From Methylocystis suflitae (lineage in GTDB: Bacteria; Pseudomonadota; Alphaproteobacteria; Rhizobiales; Beijerinckiaceae): DNA of 64,000 nucleotides. A program made the position numbers and the translations under genes. The notes under the pieces were generated by a model. It worked only from the letters and a program-made list of their open reading frames with translations. It made no database searches and was not told the DNA's origin. Position 1 is the stretch's first letter. Each line of letters starts with the position of its first letter. The DNA lies in NCBI RefSeq assembly GCF_024448135.1, contig NZ_JAMRYX010000041.1, positions 1 through 64,000 of the forward strand. Reading direction: 5' to 3'. This document shows, one piece after another, positions 36,359-47,031 of the stretch.

Positions 36359-37830
36359 ACCGCGAGACCTGCGGACCGGATGACGCGATGACTTTTTCTT
36401 CGACCGTGCTGGTGATCGACGACGAGCTTCGCTCGCGCGAGGCGCTGCAACGCGTCCTTTCCGATGAATTCGACGTGATTTGCGTCTCAAGAGCGAAGGA
36501 GGCGGAAAGCGTCCTCGACGGGGAACTCGTGCAGGTCATTCTCTGCGATCACAGAATGGCGGGCGAATCAGGCGTCGATTTCCTAAAACGCGCACGCATC
36601 TCCTGGCCCGATCCGATTCGCATCATCATCTCCGGCTATACCGAGTCCGAAGATATCATCGCCGGCGTCAATGAAGCTGGCATCTATCAATATATCACCA
36701 AGCCATGGGAGCCGGAGAAGCTGATCGCCAGCGTGCGCGACGCGGCGCAGCTCTATCGCTACCAGAAGGAGGTCGGCGCCGGTCTCGACAATAAGCCCGC
36801 TGCGGAGTTGCTCAAAGAGCAGATCGCGACTCGGCGTCGCAAGGAGAAGCGGCTCTTTGAATTCAGCCGCATCATTCACCATCCCGAAAGTCCCGTGGCG
36901 CCCGTTGTGGCGCTCGCGCGCAAGGCGACGGAATATGACATCTCGGTGCTCATCACCGGCGCGTCGGGAACCGGCAAGGAGCTTCTCGCGCGCGCGATCC
37001 ATTACGGCTCCGATCGCGCCGACAAGCCTTTTGTCGTGCAGAATTGCGGCGCTTTACCCGACGAACTGCTGGAGAGCGAACTCTTCGGCTGCAAAAAGGG
37101 CGCTTACACCGGCGCCTATCAGGATCGCGTCGGTCTGTTCGAACTCGCCAATGGCGGTTCGATCTTTCTCGACGAAATCGGCGAAACCTCCGCCGCCTTT
37201 CAGGTGCGACTGCTGCGCGTGTTGCAGGAGGGCGAAATTCGCCCGCTCGGCGCGCAACGGCAGCGCAAGGTCAATGTGCGCCTGATCGCGGCGACGAACC
37301 GAAGTCTCGAAGACGAAGTCGCGGTGGGACGGTTCCGGCGCGACCTTTATTATCGCGTCGCCGCTTTTCCGATCCATCTGCCGCCGCTCTGCGAGCGGCC
37401 GCAGGATATCGAATTGATCGCGATGCGCATCCTCGCGGACGTCAATCGCAGCTTCAGGCGCGGCGTCAAAGGCTTCACGGTCGAGACGCTCACGCGTCTT
37501 GCAAGTTACGATTGGCCAGGAAACGTGCGCGAGTTGCATAATGAAATTCAGCGCATGGTGACGCTCTCGGAAAATGACGGACTGCTGCCTGCAAGCCTAT
37601 TGTCGCCGCGCATTCTCTCCCCGCGACTGACGAACGGGGCTGCAAGCGCGGCCCGTATGCTCAAGACCCGCGTCGAGGCGCTCGAACGCGAGATGATCGA
37701 GGACGCGTTGCGCCGCTTCGACGGCAATATCAGCCGCGCGTCGGAAGAGCTTGGCCTTTCCCGTGTCGGAATGCGCAACAAGATCGAACGCTATGGCGTC
37801 GAGCGGGATCTGCGCGATGACGAAGAGTAA
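36352..37830 (+). CDS. hupR: NtrC-family H2-response regulator HupR (HoxA)
   Basis: Sigma-54-dependent activator. Receiver domain (TVLVIDDELRSREAL, phospho-acceptor in VILCDHRMAGESGVDF, Lys in YITKPWEPEKL), AAA+ domain (ITGASGTGKELLARAI, ELFGCKKGAYTGAYQDRVG, FLDEIGETSAAFQVRLLRV, YDWPGNVREL) and a Fis-type HTH (FDGNISRASEELGLSRVGMR). The sigma-54 contact loop reads GAYTGA instead of GAFTGA. HupR/HoxA proteins are active when unphosphorylated, with H2 signalled through HupUV and HupT. ATG 36352 overlaps hypE; ATG 36388 is an alternative. Its targets are probably the promoters at 27238 and 41785. Confidence 0.92.
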   Translation: MLNRETCGPDDAMTFSSTVLVIDDELRSREALQRVLSDEFDVICVSRAKEAESVLDGELVQVILCDHRMAGESGVDFLKRARISWPDPIRIIISGYTESEDIIAGVNEAGIYQYITKPWEPEKLIASVRDAAQLYRYQKEVGAGLDNKPAAELLKEQIATRRRKEKRLFEFSRIIHHPESPVAPVVALARKATEYDISVLITGASGTGKELLARAIHYGSDRADKPFVVQNCGALPDELLESELFGCKKGAYTGAYQDRVGLFELANGGSIFLDEIGETSAAFQVRLLRVLQEGEIRPLGAQRQRKVNVRLIAATNRSLEDEVAVGRFRRDLYYRVAAFPIHLPPLCERPQDIELIAMRILADVNRSFRRGVKGFTVETLTRLASYDWPGNVRELHNEIQRMVTLSENDGLLPASLLSPRILSPRLTNGAASAARMLKTRVEALEREMIEDALRRFDGNISRASEELGLSRVGMRNKIERYGVERDLRDDEE

Positions 37831-39199
37831 AATCTGCCGTCCGACCAATATGCTCGATCTCCTCTCGGAGAGCGCGGGGCTGCCGGACGACGCGCAGACG
37901 GAGAATATGTGGCTCGAAGTCATTCATAGGGTCGATGAGGTTTATTCAGATCTCATTCGTTATGAGTCAGATCTCGAAATCAAGAATGCCGAGCTTGAGG
38001 AAGCGCAGCAGTTCATTTCAAGCGTCATCGCCTCCGTTTCCGATATTCTTGTCGTATGCGACGAGAAGGGCCGCATCCTTCAGGTCAATCCCGCCTTTCA
38101 GCGCATCACCGGCTTGAGCCAGAAGGACTTGCTCGGCGCGAGCCTTGCGGATTTCCTGGTCGAGGAGGACCGCGCGAGCGCGTTGCAGAAGATCGCCGAA
38201 GGCGTCGCTGGCAAGGTCACGGAATGCGAACTGCGTTTTCTGGCGGCGGACGGCGCGTCCGATCTCATGGCGATCAATTGCTCTGCTCGGTTCGATCATA
38301 CGGGTCGGCGCGTCGGCGCCGTGCTCACGGGGCGCCCGATCGGTGAGTTGAAACGCGCTTATGAGGCGCTGCACCGCGCGCATCGTGAATTGCAGCAGGC
38401 GCAGCGCAAACTCGTCGAGCAGGAAAAAATGGCGAGCCTGGGTCGGCTCGTCGCGGGCGTCGCGCATGAGCTCAACAATCCCATCAGTTTCATTTATGGA
38501 AATATCCATACGCTCGACAAATATCGCGGGGCGCTCGCTGAATATTTCGAGAAGTCTAGCGTGAAGGCGCAGAATGACGAGTTACGGCGCCGCTACAGGA
38601 TCGACGCCATTCTTGCCGATCTTCCATCGCTCATCGAAGGGACGATGGACGGCGCCGTTCGCATCAGCGACATTGTAAGGAATTTGCGGCGTCTGTCCTT
38701 CAGCCGGCCCGCCGAAACCCAGCGCGTCGATCTTGAACGCATCGCGCGCACGGCGGCAAATTGGGCGGCGCGCAGCAAGAAGACGCGCGCGGAAATCGTT
38801 TTCGATTGTGACGAGAGCGTCGTTGTCGATGCGCATGAGGGGCAGATTCATCAAGTGCTCGTCAATCTGATCGATAATGCCTTCGACGCGACAAGGGATG
38901 TCGCTACGCCTCGCATTCGCGTCGCGATTCGCAAGACGAGCGCGCACGCAGAAATCATCGTGGAGGATAATGGGCGCGGAATGTCAGATGTCGTGCTCGA
39001 CAAGGTGTTCGAGCCTTTTTTCACCACCAAGGTGGTAGGCGAAGGGACGGGCCTTGGCCTTTGGATCAGCTATTCCATCGTCAAGGAACATGGCGGCTCC
39101 ATTGTCGTCGCCAATCATCCAGGCGGGGGCGCGATTTTCACGGTGCAGTTTCCGATGAATAGTGCGCAGCAGCAGTTGCGCGCGGATGAACGCGGATGA
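37817..39199 (+). CDS. hupT: sensor histidine kinase HupT (HoxJ)
   Basis: About 460-residue soluble kinase: coiled N-terminus (YSDLIRYESDLEIKNAELEE), PAS domain (SVSDILVVCDEKGRILQVNP), HisKA with GVAHELNNPISFIYGNIHTL, and ATPase domain with NLIDNAFDA, VEDNGRGMSD and GEGTGLGLWISYSI. In this family the kinase phosphorylates and silences HupR without H2 and forms a complex with HupUV. ATG 37817 lies inside the end of hupR; ATG 37850 is an alternative. Stop overlaps the hupU start. Confidence 0.9.
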   Translation: MTKSKICRPTNMLDLLSESAGLPDDAQTENMWLEVIHRVDEVYSDLIRYESDLEIKNAELEEAQQFISSVIASVSDILVVCDEKGRILQVNPAFQRITGLSQKDLLGASLADFLVEEDRASALQKIAEGVAGKVTECELRFLAADGASDLMAINCSARFDHTGRRVGAVLTGRPIGELKRAYEALHRAHRELQQAQRKLVEQEKMASLGRLVAGVAHELNNPISFIYGNIHTLDKYRGALAEYFEKSSVKAQNDELRRRYRIDAILADLPSLIEGTMDGAVRISDIVRNLRRLSFSRPAETQRVDLERIARTAANWAARSKKTRAEIVFDCDESVVVDAHEGQIHQVLVNLIDNAFDATRDVATPRIRVAIRKTSAHAEIIVEDNGRGMSDVVLDKVFEPFFTTKVVGEGTGLGLWISYSIVKEHGGSIVVANHPGGGAIFTVQFPMNSAQQQLRADERG

Positions 39200-40203
39200 G
39201 CGCGGGCGCCTTCAACATACTATGGCTTCAGGCCGGAAGTTGCGGCGGCTGCACCATGTCCATGCTTGAACATGGCTCGGGCGGATGGTTTAGCGAGCTG
39301 GGCACGCTCGGCGTCAACCTCCTCTGGCATCCAAGCGTCAGTGAGGAGACCGGAACGGAAGCGCGCGTCGTTCTGGAGCGCGTCGAGGCCGGGGAAACGC
39401 CGCTTCACGCGCTTTGCATCGAAGGCGCGATTCTGTGCGGACCCGACGGAACGGGTTTCTTCAATCGTCTCGCCGGCACGGGACGCGCCATGCTCGATTG
39501 GGCGCGGGCTCTCGCCGCCAAGGCGGATTATTGCGTCGCCATTGGCTCCTGCGCGACATTTGGGGGCGTTCCCGCGGCGGATCCCGATCCCACGGACGCC
39601 GTCGGTCTGCAATATCGCAAGGGCGTGGCGGGCGGCGCGCTCGGCGCCGATTATCGTTCGCGGCGCGGCCTGCCCGTCATTAATGTGGCGGGCTGCGCGC
39701 CGCATCCCGGCTGGATCATGGAGACGCTCGCGGCGCTGGCGCTGGACGTGCTGACGGCGGACGATCTCGACGCGCTCGGCCGGCCGAAATTCTATGTCGA
39801 TCATCTCGCGCATCACGGATGCAGCCGCAACGAATTTTATGAATTCAAGGCGAGCGCGGAGACGTTGTCGCAGCGCGGCTGTCTCATGGAGCATCTTGGC
39901 TGCAAGGCGACGCAGGCTGCAGGCGACTGCAATCAGCGCGGCTGGAACGGTTCAGGCTCCTGCACAAAGGGCGGGTTCGCCTGCATCGCCTGCACGTCTC
40001 CCGGCTTCGAGGATATTCGCGACTATCACCGCACGCCTAAGATCGGCGGCGTGCCCATAGGGCTGCCGCTCGACATGCCAAAGGCCTGGTTCATGGCGCT
40101 CGCCGCGCTGTCGAAATCGGCGACGCCGCAACGCGTGCGTAAGAACGCCACGGCCGATCATGTCGTCGTGCCGCCGCGCGGCGCGAGAAAGCCGAAGGAA
40201 TGA
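39196..40203 (+). CDS. hupU: H2-sensing hydrogenase small subunit HupU (HoxB)
   Basis: 335-residue small subunit of the regulatory [NiFe]-hydrogenase. It begins LWLQAGSCGGCTMSMLEHGS, has the standard four-Cys proximal site (no extra cysteines), and keeps distal cluster ligands (HHGCSRNEF, CLMEHLGCKATQA, CTKGGFACIACTSPGFED). No Tat signal and no membrane anchor, so it is cytosolic, the hallmark that separates HupU/HoxB from uptake enzymes. Coupled to hupT and hupV by ATGA overlaps. Confidence 0.94.
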   Translation: MSAGAFNILWLQAGSCGGCTMSMLEHGSGGWFSELGTLGVNLLWHPSVSEETGTEARVVLERVEAGETPLHALCIEGAILCGPDGTGFFNRLAGTGRAMLDWARALAAKADYCVAIGSCATFGGVPAADPDPTDAVGLQYRKGVAGGALGADYRSRRGLPVINVAGCAPHPGWIMETLAALALDVLTADDLDALGRPKFYVDHLAHHGCSRNEFYEFKASAETLSQRGCLMEHLGCKATQAAGDCNQRGWNGSGSCTKGGFACIACTSPGFEDIRDYHRTPKIGGVPIGLPLDMPKAWFMALAALSKSATPQRVRKNATADHVVVPPRGARKPKE

Positions 40204-41651
40204 CGCGCCTTCTCGTCGGCCCGTTCAATCGCGTCGAGGGCGATCTCGAAGTGTCGCTCGACATCGAAGATGACGCCGTCGCTTCAGCGCGCGTGACGAC
40301 GCCGCTCTATCGCGGCTTCGAGCAAATTCTCATCGGCCGGCCGGCGGCGGACGCGCTCGCCATCGCGCCGCGCATTTGCGGCATTTGCTCGGTCTCGCAA
40401 TCCCTGGCGGCGGCTACGGCGCTGCGCGCGCTTTATGGCGTCGCGCCGGCGCGTAATGGGATAATCGCGGCCAATCTCGCGCATGCCGCCGAGAACATGG
40501 CCGATCATCTCACGCATTTTTACATTTTCTTCATGCCGGATTTCGCGCGCGCGCAATATGCCGGCCGAAGCTGGCATGACGCGACGACGCGCCGGTTCAA
40601 GGCAATCGAAGGCGCGGCGGCGAACGAGGCTCTGCAGGCGCGCCGGCGCCTTCTCGAGATCATGGGGATACTCGCCGGCAAATGGCCGCACAGCCTCGCC
40701 TTTCAGCCGGGCGGAACGACCTGCGCTGTCGATCTTGGGCAGAAGGCGCAGCTCGTCGCGATCGCGCGCGACTTTCGCCGCTTTCTTGAATCCGCGGTGT
40801 TCGCGGCCCCGCTTGAGGCGCCGCTTGGCCTCAAGACGCCGCAGGAGCTGGAACGCTTTTGCGAAGGGCGGGGCGCGGATGGCGATTTCGCCGCCTTTTG
40901 CCGCATCGCGCGCGCGCTCGATCTCGAAAATCTGGGCCGCGCCGCCAATCCTTTGATGAGCTATGGCGCCTATCGCGACGAGACAGGCGCCTTTCTGAAC
41001 GCGGGCGTGTTCGATCCCGTTGCGAGCGCGCTGTCGCCGCTTGACGCGCGTGCGATCCGCGAAGACGTGTCGCACGCCTATATGCGTGACGGCCCGGAAG
41101 AGCCGTCACTCGCGCGTACCGAGCCCTTTGTCGATAAGCCCAACGCATATTCTTTTGCCAAGGCGCCACGTTTTCACGGGCGTCCGACGGAGGTTGGCGC
41201 GCTCGCGCGGTTGGCGGTCCATGGCCATCCGCTTGTGCGCGCCCTGCTTGAGCGTTCGCGTGGCTCTAATGTTTTCGTTCGCGTCGTCGCGCGCCTCATC
41301 GAGCTTGCGATGGTGGCGGAGGCGGCGGAAAGCTGGGCGAAGGCGCTGGCGTTGAACGAGCCCTTCTGCGTTGTGGCGCCGCACGATGGCGACGGCGAGG
41401 GCGTTGGCCTCGTCGAAGCCGCTCGCGGCTCGCTCGGCCATTGGCTTGGCGCACAGAAGGGAAAGATCCGCGCCTATCAGATCATCGCGCCGACGACGTG
41501 GAATTTCTCGCCGCGCGACGCTTCCGGCGTGGCCGGTCCGGTCGAGCAGGCGCTCGTCGGCGCGCCGCTCGAAGGCCATGGCGCGAGCGCCGCTTCCGTG
41601 CAGCATGTGATCCGCTCCTTTGATCCCTGCATGGTCTGCACGGCGCATTGA
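40200..41651 (+). CDS. hupV: H2-sensing hydrogenase large subunit HupV (HoxC)
   Basis: 483-residue large subunit with nickel ligands in [15 protein letters not shown] and the C-terminal [11 protein letters not shown]. The chain stops right after that motif, so no C-terminal peptide needs cleaving, typical of regulatory hydrogenases. With HupU it detects H2 and signals to HupT. Last gene before the hupS promoter. Confidence 0.94.
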   Translation: MTRLLVGPFNRVEGDLEVSLDIEDDAVASARVTTPLYRGFEQILIGRPAADALAIAPRICGICSVSQSLAAATALRALYGVAPARNGIIAANLAHAAENMADHLTHFYIFFMPDFARAQYAGRSWHDATTRRFKAIEGAAANEALQARRRLLEIMGILAGKWPHSLAFQPGGTTCAVDLGQKAQLVAIARDFRRFLESAVFAAPLEAPLGLKTPQELERFCEGRGADGDFAAFCRIARALDLENLGRAANPLMSYGAYRDETGAFLNAGVFDPVASALSPLDARAIREDVSHAYMRDGPEEPSLARTEPFVDKPNAYSFAKAPRFHGRPTEVGALARLAVHGHPLVRALLERSRGSNVFVRVVARLIELAMVAEAAESWAKALALNEPFCVVAPHDGDGEGVGLVEAARGSLGHWLGAQKGKIRAYQIIAPTTWNFSPRDASGVAGPVEQALVGAPLEGHGASAASVQHVIRSFDPCMVCTAH

Positions 41652-41784
41652 ACCAAGGGCTGGCAAGCGCCTTTCCGGCGAATGAAAATCGACTAGCCGC
41701 TCGCGCGCGAAAATTCTCATCGAGACGCTCCTCGAACTCTCCTAGCTTATTGGAATTAAATCAATTTCAATCAACGGGCGGCGC

Positions 41785-41801
41785 TTGGCCCGGACCTTGC
41801 T
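41785..41801 (+). promoter_or_regulatory. sigma-54 promoter (-24/-12) of hupSL
   Basis: TTGGCCCGGACCTTGCT fits the sigma-54 consensus with invariant GG and GC at the right spacing. It lies 71 bases before the hupS ATG and within a 221-bp gap, the largest in the locus. An AT-rich patch at 41750-41775 (GGAATTAAATCAATTTCAAT) could bind IHF or HupR. Confidence 0.75.
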
Positions 41802-41872
41802 CACCCCTTAAAAACAAAGCGCGACGCGAGATCGCGACAAAGGGACGAAGAACGCCATCAGGAGGAGCGGGA

Positions 41873-42955
41873 ATGGCCGCAATCGAGACTTTTTACGACG
41901 TCATCCGCCGACAGGGGGTGACGCGCAGAAGCTTCACGAAGTTTTGCAGCCTGACCGCCGCCAGTCTCGGCATGGGTCCAATCGGCGCCGCGAAGATCGC
42001 CAATGCGCTCGAAACCAAGGAACGCACGCCCGTCATCTGGATGCATGGGCTCGAATGCACCTGCTGTTCGGAAAGCTTCATCCGCTCGGCGCATCCGCTG
42101 GTCAAAGACGTCGTTCTGTCGATGATCTCGCTCGATTACGACGATACGATCATGGCCGCCGCCGGCCATCAGGCCGAAGCGATCCTCCAAGAGACGAAAG
42201 AGAAATACAAAGGCAAATATATTCTCGCCGTCGAGGGCAATCCGCCGCTCAACGAAGGCGGCATGTTCTGCATCGACGGCGGCAAGCCTTTCGTCGAAAA
42301 GCTGAAATGGATGGCTGACGACGCCATGGCGATCATCGCCTGGGGCGCCTGCGCCTCATGGGGGTGCGTGCAGGCGGCCAAGCCCAATCCGACGCAGGCG
42401 ACGCCGATCGACAAGGTCATCCACGACAAGCCGATCATCAAGGTGCCGGGATGCCCGCCTATCGCAGAAGTCATGACCGGCGTCGTTACTTATATTACGA
42501 CCTTCGGCAGATTGCCCGAACTCGACCGGCAAGGCCGGCCGAACATGTTCTACTCGCAGCGCATCCACGACAAATGCTACCGCCGACCGCATTTCGACGC
42601 CGGCCAGTTCGTCGAGCAATGGGACGACGAAAGCGCGCGAAAGGGCCACTGCCTTTACAAAATGGGCTGTAAGGGGCCGACGACCTATAACGCCTGTTCG
42701 ACAGTGCGCTGGAACGGCGGCGTGTCCTTCCCCATCCAGTCGGGCCATGGCTGCATAGGCTGCTCGGAAGAGGGGTTCTGGGACAAGGGCCCGTTCTACG
42801 AACGGCTGACGAACATCCATCAATTCGGCGTCGAGAAGAACGCGGACGAGATCGGGCTTGCGGCTGCCGGCGTCGTCGGCGCGGCGGTCGCGACGCATGC
42901 TGCGGCGACGGCCGTCAAGCGCATCGTCTCGAAGAATAACGATCACTCGGCCTGA
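41873..42955 (+). CDS. hupS: uptake [NiFe]-hydrogenase small subunit HupS, O2-tolerant type
   Basis: 360-residue precursor. Tat signal [10 protein letters not shown]; cleavage near residue 45. The proximal cluster segment is [10 protein letters not shown] (Cys62, 64, 65), then ACASWGCVQ (Cys160, 165) and VPGCPP (Cys194). These six correspond to C17, C19, C20, C115, C120, C149 of O2-tolerant hydrogenases, including the two extra cysteines. Medial and distal ligands lie in [29 protein letters not shown] and [12 protein letters not shown]-terminal hydrophobic helix ([19 protein letters not shown]) anchors it to the membrane. ATG 41873 follows AGGAGGAGCGGG. Confidence 0.95.
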   Translation: MAAIETFYDVIRRQGVTRRSFTKFCSLTAASLGMGPIGAAKIANALETKERTPVIWMHGLECTCCSESFIRSAHPLVKDVVLSMISLDYDDTIMAAAGHQAEAILQETKEKYKGKYILAVEGNPPLNEGGMFCIDGGKPFVEKLKWMADDAMAIIAWGACASWGCVQAAKPNPTQATPIDKVIHDKPIIKVPGCPPIAEVMTGVVTYITTFGRLPELDRQGRPNMFYSQRIHDKCYRRPHFDAGQFVEQWDDESARKGHCLYKMGCKGPTTYNACSTVRWNGGVSFPIQSGHGCIGCSEEGFWDKGPFYERLTNIHQFGVEKNADEIGLAAAGVVGAAVATHAAATAVKRIVSKNNDHSA

Positions 42956-42979
42956 CGCCGCATCTCCAGGACAACGATC

Positions 42980-44851
<1,872 letters not shown>

Positions 44852-44861
44852 GGAGAGGCTC

Positions 44862-45581
44862 ATGACCGACATTTCGCGAATCGATGTCGCCGATTCTCAC
44901 GGCGAGAAGGTGGTGGCGCAGCCGACCGTCTATGTCTACGAGGCGCCCGTGCGGCTCTGGCATTGGGTCAACGCGCTCGCCATCCTCGTCCTGATCATCA
45001 CCGGCTATCTGATCGGCTCTCCCCTGCCGACCGTCGCCGGCGAGGCGTCGCAGCATTTCGTCATGGGCTACATCCGCTTCGCCCATTTCGCTGCCGGCCA
45101 GATCATGGCCGTCGGCTTTCTGCTGCGCGGCTATTGGGCTTTCATGGGAAACGAGCATTCGCGGCAGATCTATTACGTGCCGGTCTGGCGCGCGTCTTTC
45201 TGGAAAGAGCTTGCGCACGAAATCCGCTGGTATGCCTTTCTGGAGAAGGCGCCGATGAAATATGTCGGCCATAATCCGCTGGCGCAGACGGCGATGTTCG
45301 TCATGTATACGCTAATGTCGGCGTTCATGATCATCACGGGTTTCGCGCTTTATTCGGAAGGAGAGGGCGCCGACAGCTGGGAGGCGAAGCTCTTCGGCTG
45401 GGTCTTCTACATCTGGCCCAACAGCCAGGAAGTGCACACCTGGCATCACCTCGGCATGTATGTGATCGTCACGTTCATCCTCATCCACATCTATGCGGCC
45501 GTGCGCGAAGACATCATGTCGCGCCAGAGCATCATCTCCTCGATGATCTCGGGCGAACGTCATTTCAAGGATGGAGCCTGA
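44862..45581 (+). CDS. hupC: hydrogenase cytochrome b subunit HupC
   Basis: 239-residue membrane cytochrome b of the HyaC/HupC type that anchors HupSL and passes electrons to quinone. Haem ligands are in PVRLWHWVNALAILVLIITG, IRFAHFAAGQIMAVGFL and WHHLGMYVIVTFILIHIYAA. Four membrane helices are visible. Starts 10 bases after hupL, so it is co-transcribed with it. Confidence 0.95.
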   Translation: MTDISRIDVADSHGEKVVAQPTVYVYEAPVRLWHWVNALAILVLIITGYLIGSPLPTVAGEASQHFVMGYIRFAHFAAGQIMAVGFLLRGYWAFMGNEHSRQIYYVPVWRASFWKELAHEIRWYAFLEKAPMKYVGHNPLAQTAMFVMYTLMSAFMIITGFALYSEGEGADSWEAKLFGWVFYIWPNSQEVHTWHHLGMYVIVTFILIHIYAAVREDIMSRQSIISSMISGERHFKDGA

Positions 45582-45584
45582 TCC

Positions 45585-46175
45585 GTGGCGCGGCGCGTGC
45601 TTGTCCTTGGCATCGGCAACATCCTTTGGGGCGACGAAGGTTTTGGCGTGCGCGCGGTAGAGGCGTTTCACCGTCGCTACGCCCTTCCGGAACACGTCAC
45701 CCTGCTCGATGGCGGCACGCAGGGACTTTATCTCGTGCAATATGTGCGCGAGGCTGACGATCTTCTTGTCTTCGACGCCATCGATTACGGCCTTGCGCCC
45801 GGAACGCTGAAAATTGTGCGTGATGGCGACGTGCCGAAATTCACCGGCTCGAAAAAGATGAGCCTGCATCAGACCGGCTTCCAAGAAGTGCTGAGCGCCG
45901 CCGATCTCCTTGGCGATTATCCGTCGCGCCTCGCGCTTATCGGGTGCCAGCCGCTCGATCTCGAAAACTGGGGCGGTCCGCTCACCGAGCCGGTGCGCGG
46001 CGCGATCGCCGCCGCTGTTACGGCGGCGCATGACATCCTGCTGGAATGGGGCGTCGATTGCGTCCTGCGCGCCGAACCGCTGGCGCCGGAACTGGCGCTG
46101 CTAAAGCATGACATCGATCATCAGAGCTATGAGAGCCGTAGAGGCGCGGACGCCGCCGGCGAATGGCGGGATTGA
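45585..46175 (+). CDS. hupD: hydrogenase maturation endopeptidase HupD
   Basis: 196-residue protease that removes the HupL C-terminal peptide after nickel insertion. Motifs: GIGNILWGDEGFGVRAVEAF (Ni-sensing Glu), LLVFDAIDYG (Asp) and SLHQTGFQEVLSAADL (His). The start is GTG 45585, 3 bases after hupC. It ends with a longer basic tail than most relatives. Confidence 0.93.
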   Translation: MARRVLVLGIGNILWGDEGFGVRAVEAFHRRYALPEHVTLLDGGTQGLYLVQYVREADDLLVFDAIDYGLAPGTLKIVRDGDVPKFTGSKKMSLHQTGFQEVLSAADLLGDYPSRLALIGCQPLDLENWGGPLTEPVRGAIAAAVTAAHDILLEWGVDCVLRAEPLAPELALLKHDIDHQSYESRRGADAAGEWRD

Positions 46176-46176
46176 C

Positions 46177-46404
46177 ATGAGCTTCCTGCGAATGATCGTC
46201 GTCGCGGCGGCGCTCGCGCCTGTCATGGCTGAGGCGCATCCGGGCGCGCATCCGTATGGGCTCGCCGAGAGCCTCACGCATATCGCCATGCAGCCTGATC
46301 ACCTTCTCGCGCTTGCCGTCGTTTTCGGCTGGATTTCCATCGTCGCGTTGGGCGCGCTTGGCGTCGCCTATGCGAGCCGCAAGGTTTTGCGCGCGGACGA
46401 CTGA
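46177..46404 (+). CDS. HupE-like small membrane protein
   Basis: 75-residue protein. A signal-like hydrophobic start (MSFLRMIVVAAALAPVMAEA) is followed by HPGAHPYGLAESLTHIAMQP, DHLLALAVVFGWISIVALGA. This resembles the His motif of the first helix of HupE/UreJ nickel or cobalt permeases (HxxGH...G...H...DHxLA), but the full family has about 190 residues and six helices. It starts one base after hupD, so it belongs to the operon. Whether it binds nickel on its own is unknown. Confidence 0.6.
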   Translation: MSFLRMIVVAAALAPVMAEAHPGAHPYGLAESLTHIAMQPDHLLALAVVFGWISIVALGALGVAYASRKVLRADD

Positions 46405-46426
46405 GGCATCGGACGGACGGATTCCC

Positions 46427-46792
46427 ATGTGCCTTGGCGTTCCGATGCGCGTGATCGACGGCGACGAGATGTCGGCGCTGTGCGAAGGCGCCGGCCGGTC
46501 TGAGCGCATTTCCATGCTGCTTATCGGCGCGCAGCCTCCCGGCGCGCATGTGCTCGTCCATCTCGGTACGGCGATGCGCGTGCTTGAGGAAGAGGAAGCC
46601 GCTCTGATCGCGGCCGCGCTAGCGGGCCTTGACGCGGCGCTTGCCGGACGGACCTTTGAAGCGCATTTCGCCGATCTTATCGACCGCGAGCCGCAATTGC
46701 CCGCCCATCTGGCGCTGTCCGACGAACCCGATTGTGATGTTCCAGCACCGGAACAACTCGTATCAAAATCATCGTCGACGCAGACGCGCTAA
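46427..46792 (+). CDS. hupF: HypC-type chaperone HupF
   Basis: 121-residue HypC paralogue starting MCLGVPMRVIDGDEMSALCE with the essential Cys2. It is longer than HypC (76 residues) and has a Glu/Ala-rich helix and a Ser/Asp tail. HupF proteins protect the large subunit during O2 exposure. Last gene of the hydrogenase locus. Confidence 0.88.
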   Translation: MCLGVPMRVIDGDEMSALCEGAGRSERISMLLIGAQPPGAHVLVHLGTAMRVLEEEEAALIAAALAGLDAALAGRTFEAHFADLIDREPQLPAHLALSDEPDCDVPAPEQLVSKSSSTQTR

Positions 46793-47031
46793 GTTTGCGC
46801 TTCGGAAAGATATGGGAGGCCTCGCCGATCTGATCGTGAGTCAGACGAGGCTCATCCGCTCGGCGTGCTGGACTGCGTCAGCCGTTGTGCGCTTTTGTCT
46901 AGCGCCGATCCAAATCTCTTCCGACCGGAGAGGGCCCTCCAAACGCGGAGGCCCGATGGATAGCGTCGCTTCGATGTTGATGCTAACCTTTGCGTGCAAG
47001 CCGTTTTTCCGTCTGTCACCCGTACCGCGAA

